Below are positions 22,108 through 29,234 of a stretch of DNA of 35,344 bases, piece by piece. The DNA lies in the NCBI GenBank assembly GCA_964384255.1, contig CAYLKH010000018.1:1-35344 (forward strand). The letters run 5' to 3'. Every line of letters starts with the position of its first letter. Positions within the stretch are counted from its first letter, which is position 1. The stretch is from SIG469 sp964384255. GTDB taxonomy: Bacteria > Bacillota > Clostridia > Oscillospirales > Oscillospiraceae. A program made the position numbers and the translations under genes. The notes under the pieces are model-generated. The model was given only the letters and a program-made list of their open reading frames with translations, had not been told where the DNA came from and did no database searches.

Positions 22108-23200
22108 CGCTATAACCATTGTCCACGCCGCCGACTTTCATCTCGACAGCAGCTTTGCCGGGCTCAGCCCTCAGCGGGCGTCCCAGCGCAGAGCTGAGCA
22201 ACGGGAGCTTCTGGGCGATGTTTTCGCGCTGGCAGAGCAAAATAAGGCCCAGGTCATCCTGCTGGCAGGCGACCTGCTGGACAGCGACAACGCCTATTAC
22301 GAAACCACCGAGCAGCTGCGTCAGCTCTGCCGCGAAAGCTCTGCGGAAATATTCATCTCCCCGGGCAACCACGACTTTTTCAGCCAAAGCTCCCCCTACG
22401 GAGCCATGATATGGCCCGACAACGTACATATTTTCCGTTCCGGGCGTATCAGCGCCTTCGAGCTTCCGAAGCTGGGCCTTCGGGTCTACGGCGCAGGCTT
22501 CACCCGAGCCGACAGCCCTGCCCTGCTGGATGGCTTCTCCGCCGCTGACGACGGCATGATCAACATCATGGTCATCCATGGTCAGCTGGGCGGCACCACC
22601 TACAACCCCATTTCCGACCAGCAGATCGAAGCCTCCGGCCTCGACTATCTGGCCCTTGGCCATACCCACAGCTTCAGCGGTATACTCAAGCTGGGGCAGA
22701 CCCACTTTGCCTATCCCGGCTGTCCCGAAGGCCGCGGCTTCGACGAAACCGGCAGTAAGGGCGTTATCCTCGGCTCTGTAAGCAAGCATAACGTCCGGCT
22801 TGATTTCGTCCCCATCGCCCGCCGCCGCTACGAGATCGTCTCCATCGACCTGACCGGCAGCGACGACCATGTTCAAACCGTTGCCGACGCTCTTCCCGGA
22901 GACACCGGTGACCATATCTACCGCATCATCCTCACGGGCGAAACTGCTGACCCCCCCGATGTTGCCACCCTTACCACCTCCTTTGAAGGCAGATTTTACG
23001 GCCTTCAGATCAAAGACCATACCTCCCGGCTTACAAGCATATGGGACGGCGAAAACGATCAGACCCTCCGGGGCGAGTTCCTGACCCGTCTGCGCAGACG
23101 ATGGAACTCAGCAGCGTCAGAGGAAGAAAAGCAGCAGATAGAGCTGGCCGTCCGGTTTGGATTGGCCGCACTGGACAGGAAGGAGGCTCCCGGAGCTTGA
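22100..23200 (+). CDS. SbcD/YhaO-like DNA repair metallophosphoesterase
   Basis: 366-residue Mre11/SbcD-type nuclease subunit. The phosphoesterase motifs are AADFHLDSSF, LLAGDLLDSDN, SPGNHDFF, VIHGQLGG and ALGHTHSF, the ligands of the two-metal site. It probably pairs with the Rad50-like ATPase encoded directly downstream and would process DNA ends. The start is TTG at 22100, preceded by AAAGGG and overlapping the ymdB stop by 8 nt. The order resembles yhaO-yhaN of Bacillus more than classical sbcD-sbcC, because the ATPase is short. Confidence 0.9.
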   Translation: MTDAITIVHAADFHLDSSFAGLSPQRASQRRAEQRELLGDVFALAEQNKAQVILLAGDLLDSDNAYYETTEQLRQLCRESSAEIFISPGNHDFFSQSSPYGAMIWPDNVHIFRSGRISAFELPKLGLRVYGAGFTRADSPALLDGFSAADDGMINIMVIHGQLGGTTYNPISDQQIEASGLDYLALGHTHSFSGILKLGQTHFAYPGCPEGRGFDETGSKGVILGSVSKHNVRLDFVPIARRRYEIVSIDLTGSDDHVQTVADALPGDTGDHIYRIILTGETADPPDVATLTTSFEGRFYGLQIKDHTSRLTSIWDGENDQTLRGEFLTRLRRRWNSAASEEEKQQIELAVRFGLAALDRKEAPGA

Positions 23201-25419
23201 AAATACTCAAAATGAAGGCTACCTTCGGGTGCCTCGATAACGAAAGCATGACCCTGAAACCGGGTCTTAACATAATCACCGCCCCCAACGAATCCGGCAA
23301 ATCCACCTGGACCGCCTTTATCAAATCCATGCTGTATGGCATCGACACCTCCGAACGGGACACCGCCTCCCGTGTAGCCGACAAAAACCGCTATCGCCCC
23401 TGGTCGGGCGCAGCCATGAAGGGCGTTATGGAGGTCGAATGGCAGGGCCGGAAAATAACTCTCGAGCGTAAAAGCCGGGGCAGAGCCCTTTTTGCTGACC
23501 TCACTGTGCGGGACTCCAAAACCGGCGACGAGATCGACGAGATCAACGCTCAGAACTGCGGCGAAAAGCTGCTGGGCGTATCTAAAGAGGTTTTTGAACG
23601 CAGCGCCTTTATCCGTCAGGCGGGCATCGGGTTTGACCACAGCAACGAGCTGGAAAAGCGCCTGCTCGCCATGGTCACCACCGGCGAAGACGGAGTATCC
23701 TTTTCCGAGGCCGATGCCTATCTCAACAATCAGCAGAACAGGCGCCGCCATAACAAAACCGGTCAGCTGCCCTCTCTGGAAAACGATATTGCCGACATCG
23801 ACCGAAAGCTCAACGACCTCAAATCGGTCAACCAGCGCATTGTTGAGCAGACCGGCAAGATCGAACGGCTGACCGTCGAGCAGGAAAAGCTGCAAAACGA
23901 CCTTAACCTTATCCGTATCCGCGAGGATGTAGAAAAGCTCGGCCGCCTGCAAAAGGCGAAAGAAGAACTGGTCGAAGCTCAGGGGCAGTTAAAATCCCTT
24001 AAAGACCAGATCCAGGGTCTGCCCTCTGACGCTACCGAGGAACGCATAAACGTGGCCTACCGGGGCATCGACGCCCTTGAAGCCCTTGAAGAGCAGGTCC
24101 GGGTCCGCTGTATGGAGCAGAACGCCAAGGAGCGGGAACCGGTTGAGGAGATCGTTCCTCCCCCGGCACTTAAGGATATGTCCGCCTCCCAGGCCTGGGA
24201 TCAGGCCCGGAAGGACACCGAAACCGCCAACGACCTTTCTGCCAGAATGTCCATCAAAAAGCAGCCTGTCCTTGTTCTGGCTGCCCTGATGGCCGTGGCC
24301 CTGCTGACCCTTGTATTTTCTCTCAGCACCGAATTTATCCAAACCTATATCCCTGCTCTGATGCTGGGAGTCCTGGCTATCGCTCTGGGGGGGTTCTTCC
24401 TTTGGAGCCGGAACAACAGCATACTGGCCCACAGCCAGCTTGAGGATATCCTCAGGGGCTACAAATGCACCACCGTGTCGGGCATAATGGATGCCGCCTC
24501 TACCTATCGCGAAAAACTCGCCCTGGCCGACAGCCGGAGCAGTCGTCTGGCCGAAGATCGCGCCAGAGTCAACGAGGCGAAAGCCGATCTGGAAAAGAAG
24601 CGGGCCGCGCTCAACGGAGTTATCCATCTTTACGCGCCCGGTACCGAGTCTGCCGCTCAGGCGAAAGCAGAGCTGGAGCGGCTGAGCCGGGTTCTTTCCA
24701 GAATAAGCGCCACCAGATCCCGAATATCCGCAGCCGAGCAGGTCATCGAAGCTTACGGTCAGGTCCCTGACCACGGCTACACCGCCGCCGACCTGAGCAA
24801 ATTCCCCACCGGCGACAAGCTTAAGGCCGGTGCCAGCCTGAGCCGGGCCAACGCCGATCTTGAGATCGCCCGGAACGCTCTTGCCATGTATACCGGCGAG
24901 CGCAAGGCCATGGGCGACCCCGCAGAACTTTTAGCCAGGCGGGAAGATCTTCTGGCTAAACACACCTCGTTGACCGAAGAATATCAGGCTATCGAGATCG
25001 CCCGTCAGGTCCTTCGTGAAGGCTCCGACGAGCTTCAAAGCCGTTTTGCCCCCGCCATCAACCAGCGAGCCAGCGAATTGATGAGCGAGCTGACCGGCGG
25101 AAAATACAGCGGCGTTATCTTCGACCGCAACATGAACGCTCTGCTGGAGGACGATCAGGATTCCACTCTCCACAGAGCCGGACTGCTCAGCGGTGGAACG
25201 GCCGATCAGCTTTACCTCGCCATACGCATGGCCATATGCGAGCTTGCTCTGCCCGCCGACGATCCCTGTCCGCTGATCCTTGACGACGCGCTGGTCAATT
25301 TTGACGACGAACGTATGAAGCTTGCTGTCAAGCTCCTGCGGAGCGAGGCAAAGCAGCGCCAGATAATCCTTTTCACCTGCCACACCCGCGAACAGGGTGC
25401 CGAAGAAAAACCCGAATAA
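23197..25419 (+). CDS. SbcC/YhaN-like Rad50-type AAA ATPase
   Basis: 740-residue ATPase. The N-terminal Walker A is APNESGKST. Coiled-coil arms follow (about residues 195-300 and 435-520). Two hydrophobic segments around residues 355-405 look like membrane helices in the middle of the coiled coil. The C-terminal half carries the ABC signature LLSGGTADQLYLAIRMAI and Walker B PLILDDALVNFDD. It is shorter than SbcC/Rad50 and fits the YhaN group. The start chosen is TTG at 23197, 10 nt behind AAGGAGG and overlapping the upstream stop as TTGA. The longer open frame back to 23041 is only read-through inside the nuclease gene. With the phosphoesterase it probably forms a DNA-end processing complex. 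Confidence 0.88.
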   Translation: MKILKMKATFGCLDNESMTLKPGLNIITAPNESGKSTWTAFIKSMLYGIDTSERDTASRVADKNRYRPWSGAAMKGVMEVEWQGRKITLERKSRGRALFADLTVRDSKTGDEIDEINAQNCGEKLLGVSKEVFERSAFIRQAGIGFDHSNELEKRLLAMVTTGEDGVSFSEADAYLNNQQNRRRHNKTGQLPSLENDIADIDRKLNDLKSVNQRIVEQTGKIERLTVEQEKLQNDLNLIRIREDVEKLGRLQKAKEELVEAQGQLKSLKDQIQGLPSDATEERINVAYRGIDALEALEEQVRVRCMEQNAKEREPVEEIVPPPALKDMSASQAWDQARKDTETANDLSARMSIKKQPVLVLAALMAVALLTLVFSLSTEFIQTYIPALMLGVLAIALGGFFLWSRNNSILAHSQLEDILRGYKCTTVSGIMDAASTYREKLALADSRSSRLAEDRARVNEAKADLEKKRAALNGVIHLYAPGTESAAQAKAELERLSRVLSRISATRSRISAAEQVIEAYGQVPDHGYTAADLSKFPTGDKLKAGASLSRANADLEIARNALAMYTGERKAMGDPAELLARREDLLAKHTSLTEEYQAIEIARQVLREGSDELQSRFAPAINQRASELMSELTGGKYSGVIFDRNMNALLEDDQDSTLHRAGLLSGGTADQLYLAIRMAICELALPADDPCPLILDDALVNFDDERMKLAVKLLRSEAKQRQIILFTCHTREQGAEEKPE

Positions 25420-25463
25420 GCAGCTTGCAGGCAAAGCCCCAATGGCCTTGGCCTGCAAGCTGC
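25420..25463 (+). terminator. Hairpin directly after the SbcC-like gene
   Basis: A perfect 13-bp stem, GCAGCTTGCAGGC / GCCTGCAAGCTGC, starts one base after the TAA stop and can be extended inside by AAG/CTT and CC/GG pairs. It lacks a T run, so it may terminate weakly or protect the 3' end. Confidence 0.5.
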
Positions 25464-25529
25464 AAGAGCGAACTTAAGTTCGTCCCTGCCGCTACGGCTA
25501 CTTTCTACAGTCTGGAATAAACGTCTTTA

Positions 25530-25560
25530 TTGCCCCGGGGTAGTCTGTACCCCGGGGCAA
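25530..25560 (+). terminator. Second hairpin before the unknown lipoprotein gene
   Basis: A perfect 13-bp stem, TTGCCCCGGGGTA / TACCCCGGGGCAA, with a 5-nt loop. A short CTTTTTGG tract follows 7 nt downstream. Together with the hairpin at 25420 it separates the repair operon from the next gene. The symmetric core GCCCCGGGG may alternatively be a protein-binding site. Confidence 0.5.
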
Positions 25561-25624
25561 GCCATACCTTTTTGGGAACTTTTTCCGGATTTTTTCGTCT
25601 ATCTTTGTAAAGGAGGTCCCTGCC

Positions 25625-26974
25625 ATGAAAAAGAAGCTTTTTGCGACCATTATGATCCTTTCTCTTTTGTCCGGCTGCGGGCGCAGTCACTACGCCGGGA
25701 CAGATGATTCCCCGGTCGTGGCTGACGGAACTGACGGCAGCAGCATCACCGAAGCGGCTGACGGATTCAGCGCATATTCCGGTCCCATCCTGCCCCTGAC
25801 CACGGCGGGCGATACCCCCGGCATATCCGCCACCCGCGTCCTTGAGCTGGGAGAGAGCGACATCGACTCCGATGCATCCCCGCTGATATCCATATCAGAC
25901 AGCTATACTCTGACCAATACCGGCAGCACTGACGCTCAGGTCACGCTGATGTACCCCATGGTCACGGATTTTATGAACTCCCTTGCCTGTCTGGATCCCA
26001 GCGCCACCCTTGACGGCCATTATCTGGAAACCGGGCTGATTTTTGGCGACGGTCTCAGCGCCTGGTCAGCAGATCAGCTCAATATCCAGCGCTTCACCAG
26101 CTTTGACGAATACGCATCCGCTCTGGCAGAGGACTCATACCTGGCAACTGCCCTGTCGGACCTTCCCGAGCTTGGGGATAATGTGACTGTATTTGCCTTC
26201 ACCGACTGCTCCGCTCCCGACGGGATAAACGCTCCGACCCTTGGAATATCCTATGACCTCAAGGGTGTCGAAACTCCGGTGCTGACCTATGGCTTCAATG
26301 GCTTTGAGGGTGACTATTACGGCTCCTGCACCCGCGACTTCTTTATCCGGGATGACACCCCCATCCATTTGCTCATATTCTTTGGTGACGCTCCCGAAGA
26401 GTACGAGCTGACCTTTGGCGACGGCGGAAGCTCCGCAGATCCCGGCGGCTTTGACTATAAGCTGGATATCTATCAGACCAGCTTTTCCGCCCTTTTGGAA
26501 ACCATTGTATCAGACTATTGCGTCAGCCATATGGCTCGTTATTACGGCACGGGTCTGGTCAGTCCGGAAGCCTTATATTCTGCCGCCGCCATGATGTACT
26601 CCCGTTGCTTTGACGGCGGGATCCCCGTGATCGTCAGATACGAAATGTTTTACTCCCTCGACGAGCTGCTTTCCGACGTTTGTTCAATAGCCAGAGTTGC
26701 GTATATGACGGCAGACATTTCCATTCCCGCCGGGCAGAGCGTAGACCTGACTTTTTCCTACGACCGCTCCATGAGCTACAATTATTACGGCACAGGCGAC
26801 ACCGAAGTTTACGGCATCGACCTTTTCAAATCTCTGGGCAGCAGCCTTGATTTCTCATGGCAAACCATCACCCTGGCCGGCATCACCCCGGAAAGCTCAA
26901 CCTTTGAGTTCGGCCCAGACGGTCAGGCCAGCATTACTGACGAGCATTACAAGCTGATACTCAGGCGGCAATAA
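25625..26974 (+). CDS. Lipoprotein of unknown function
   Basis: 449-residue predicted lipoprotein, not recognised. The signal peptide MKKKLFATIMILSLLSGC gives a lipidated Cys18, then an Asp/Ser/Gly-rich linker. The body contains an immunoglobulin-like or beta-sandwich looking stretch (ISDSYTLTNTGSTDAQVTLMYP) and a second one near the C-terminus (ADISIPAGQSVDLTFSYDRS), with an alpha-rich part between about residues 290 and 360. The ATG follows AAAGGAGG. It is monocistronic: hairpins lie before it and a strong terminator after it. It shares no obvious motif with the SBP paralogues. A cell-surface role is the only safe inference. Confidence 0.8.
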   Translation: MKKKLFATIMILSLLSGCGRSHYAGTDDSPVVADGTDGSSITEAADGFSAYSGPILPLTTAGDTPGISATRVLELGESDIDSDASPLISISDSYTLTNTGSTDAQVTLMYPMVTDFMNSLACLDPSATLDGHYLETGLIFGDGLSAWSADQLNIQRFTSFDEYASALAEDSYLATALSDLPELGDNVTVFAFTDCSAPDGINAPTLGISYDLKGVETPVLTYGFNGFEGDYYGSCTRDFFIRDDTPIHLLIFFGDAPEEYELTFGDGGSSADPGGFDYKLDIYQTSFSALLETIVSDYCVSHMARYYGTGLVSPEALYSAAAMMYSRCFDGGIPVIVRYEMFYSLDELLSDVCSIARVAYMTADISIPAGQSVDLTFSYDRSMSYNYYGTGDTEVYGIDLFKSLGSSLDFSWQTITLAGITPESSTFEFGPDGQASITDEHYKLILRRQ

Positions 26975-26996
26975 ACGCAACGACCATATCCACCAT

Positions 26997-27036
26997 CCCC
27001 CGGGATCCTGCTCCGCAGGGTCCCGGGGGCATTTTT
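26997..27036 (+). terminator. Intrinsic terminator after the unknown lipoprotein
   Basis: CCCCCGGGATCCTG pairs with CAGGGTCCCGGGGG (one G-U pair) around a 5-nt loop, and CATTTTT follows directly. This is a textbook rho-independent terminator for rightward transcription, 23 nt after the stop codon. Confidence 0.9.
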
Positions 27037-27161
27037 GTATCCAAAGCTCCTCGGACCCTTGGATACGTTTCTCTTCGCCCGGTCCGTTTTCAATTTGCAA
27101 AGAAATGGGAAACAAGTGCAAACAAATGACATTGTCCCGGGTTAAAGCTTTTGATAAGCTT
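27037..27161 (+). promoter_or_regulatory. Inverted repeats upstream of OYE3 (candidate operators)
   Basis: Two symmetric elements lie in the non-coding leader of OYE3: GTATCCAA / TTGGATAC (27037-27044 and 27059-27066, 14-nt spacing) and AAGCTT-TTGAT-AAGCTT (27145-27161). A weak promoter candidate, TTGTCC-N17-TAAGCT (27132-27160), overlaps the second. Neither repeat matches the element upstream of OYE1. Confidence 0.3.
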
Positions 27162-27191
27162 GATCTATCACACAAGCAAGGAGATGTTGTT

Positions 27192-29213
27192 TTGGCAATA
27201 AAATACGAAAACCTTCTTTCACCGATCCAGATCGGCGGTGTCATGCTGAAAAACCGCATGGTAAACACCGCCGGAACCCCCCACATGATCCAGGGCGGCG
27301 AAACCTATCCCACAGAAAAATGGTCAACTCATATTGCAAACCGTGCCAAAAACGGAGCGGCCGCCGTGTTTATCAACCACCTTTTTCTGGAAGGCGCCTC
27401 CGACAACAATATGGGTCAGCATAAAAAGGAAACCAGCTACGAATTTCGCGGCCACGACCTTTGCTGCGACCTGACCGACGAAGGCTCCCATGCCTACCTT
27501 TGCCAGATGATCGACGCCATCCGTTATTACGAATCCATCGCCATCACTCAGCCCCCCGGCAAATATCCCGCCATGAAGGGTATGGACCCGGGCCGCATGA
27601 TGATGGACGAAAAAGACCGCGATCCCGAGGATATGTTCAAAATGTCCGGCAGGCAGGAGGGTCACAACATTGACCACGTGACCAGAGCCGAGATCCAGGA
27701 ATATATCGACACCACTGTTGAAAACGCCAAAATATTAAAAATGTTTGGCTTTGAGATGTTTGCCATCCACTGCGCCTATCACAACAATCCGGCCTCAGAA
27801 TTCTGGTCCACCTGCTGCAACACCCGTACCGACGAATATGGCGGCAGCGTAAAAAACCGCGCCCGGCTGATACTGGATATGTTTGACGCATTGCGCCAGA
27901 CTCTGGGCAAAGACTTTCCTCTCGAGCTGCTTATCAGCTCCACCGGCCCCGGAGTCTCCATACCCGACACCATTGAGCTGGCCCGTATGGCCAAAGGGAA
28001 AATCGACGTTTTCCATATTCGTCACGGATACAAGGACCCCCAGCATCCTCTGGGCTATAACTCCACCCGTCAGGACCCCTGCCCCAATCTGGCGGCAGCA
28101 GCGGCGTTGAAGCAGGCTCTTGGGGACGAAATGCTTATAGGCGTTTCAGCCGGACTTCAAAACCCGGATTTCAGCGAGAAAATACTTAAGGACAAAAAGG
28201 CCGACATTATCTGTATGTCCCGGGCCTGGATATGCGACCCCGAATATGGCAAAAAGCTTTATGAAGGCCGGGGCGAGGATGTCAGGCCCTGTGTCCGCTG
28301 CAACAAATGTCATGTCCCCAACGTGTCCGACAAGTTCCGGGTAGTATGCTCAGTCAACCCCCTGCTGGGTTTTGAGGACAAGATCGACCGGATGATAGCC
28401 CCCGTTGAGAAGAAAAAAAAAGTTGGCATCGTCGGCGGCGGCCCGGCAGGTATGCAGGCAGCCGTGACCGCCGCAGGCCGCGGACACAATGTGACCCTTT
28501 ATGAAAGATCCCATGTGCTTGGTGGCCAGCTGATCCATGCCGACTATCCTTCCTTCAAATGGCCCATGGCAGACTTTAAAAACTATCTTATCTCCCAGGT
28601 CTACAAGGCCGGAGTCAACGTTGTCCTGAATAGCGAGGTGACCCGGGAATTCCTGTCTGCCCAGCAGTTCGACGAGGTCATAGTCGCCATCGGTCCCGTA
28701 TTCAAAAAAGCCGATATCCCCATGGAAGACGGGGTAAAATACGGGTTCCCCCTGGATGTTTACGGCGATGTTGAAAAATCCCTGCCCAAGAATATCGTTG
28801 TTATCGGCGGCAGCGAGACCGGCACCGAAACCGGAATGTATCTGGCCGAAAACGGCCACAACGTAACGGTCCTTACCCGTCAGGGTATGCTGGTGGCCGA
28901 CGGACCCGGCGCCCATTTCCACGGAATGTTCCGTGAAGCCTATATGTCTCTGGAGCATTTTTCCTATGACCGCTATGTTCAAAAATATGTCTCCATCAGC
29001 AAAGACGGCGTGACCTATATCAACAAAGACGGCCATCAGGTCACCGTCGCCGCCGATTATGTGGTCTTTGCCACCGGCACCGCAGCCGATCACGACGGCT
29101 GTCAGGCTCTTTACGGAGCCGCCCCCCACACCCATTATATCGGCGACTGTTATCGTCCCGGCGACCTTCATAAGGCGCTGACAGCCGGTATGGCCACCGC
29201 CAACCAGATATAA
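27192..29213 (+). CDS. OYE-family Fe-S flavin oxidoreductase (OYE3)
   Basis: 673-residue paralogue of OYE1 and OYE2. The chosen start is TTG at 27192, 8 nt behind AAGGAG (27178-27183); this N-terminus then aligns with OYE2 (YENLLSPIQIGGVMLKNRM versus YEHLLSPIKIGNVVLKSRM). An ATG at 27105 would add 29 unaligned residues and has no ribosome binding site. The signature IQGGETYPTE is shared with the other two. The active-site loop reads H193-C-A-Y-H-N-N199, conserved His285 lies in PQHPLGYNS, and the iron-sulfur motif is C367, C370, C373, H374 and C386. FAD (GIVGGGPAGM) and NAD(P)H (VIGGSETGTETG) motifs follow. Residues 128-151 are Met-rich (7 of 24). It is co-transcribed with the SBP gene 21 nt downstream. 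It is probably a cytosolic ene-reductase with unknown substrate. Confidence 0.85.
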   Translation: MAIKYENLLSPIQIGGVMLKNRMVNTAGTPHMIQGGETYPTEKWSTHIANRAKNGAAAVFINHLFLEGASDNNMGQHKKETSYEFRGHDLCCDLTDEGSHAYLCQMIDAIRYYESIAITQPPGKYPAMKGMDPGRMMMDEKDRDPEDMFKMSGRQEGHNIDHVTRAEIQEYIDTTVENAKILKMFGFEMFAIHCAYHNNPASEFWSTCCNTRTDEYGGSVKNRARLILDMFDALRQTLGKDFPLELLISSTGPGVSIPDTIELARMAKGKIDVFHIRHGYKDPQHPLGYNSTRQDPCPNLAAAAALKQALGDEMLIGVSAGLQNPDFSEKILKDKKADIICMSRAWICDPEYGKKLYEGRGEDVRPCVRCNKCHVPNVSDKFRVVCSVNPLLGFEDKIDRMIAPVEKKKKVGIVGGGPAGMQAAVTAAGRGHNVTLYERSHVLGGQLIHADYPSFKWPMADFKNYLISQVYKAGVNVVLNSEVTREFLSAQQFDEVIVAIGPVFKKADIPMEDGVKYGFPLDVYGDVEKSLPKNIVVIGGSETGTETGMYLAENGHNVTVLTRQGMLVADGPGAHFHGMFREAYMSLEHFSYDRYVQKYVSISKDGVTYINKDGHQVTVAADYVVFATGTAADHDGCQALYGAAPHTHYIGDCYRPGDLHKALTAGMATANQI

Positions 29214-29234
29214 TATATTGAAAGGAAGTAAAAA

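Noticed and set aside
23041..23196. N-terminal extension of the SbcC-like protein
   Set aside because: These 52 codons lie inside the SbcD-like gene. A strong AAGGAGG precedes the TTG at 23197, where the family-like N-terminus begins.
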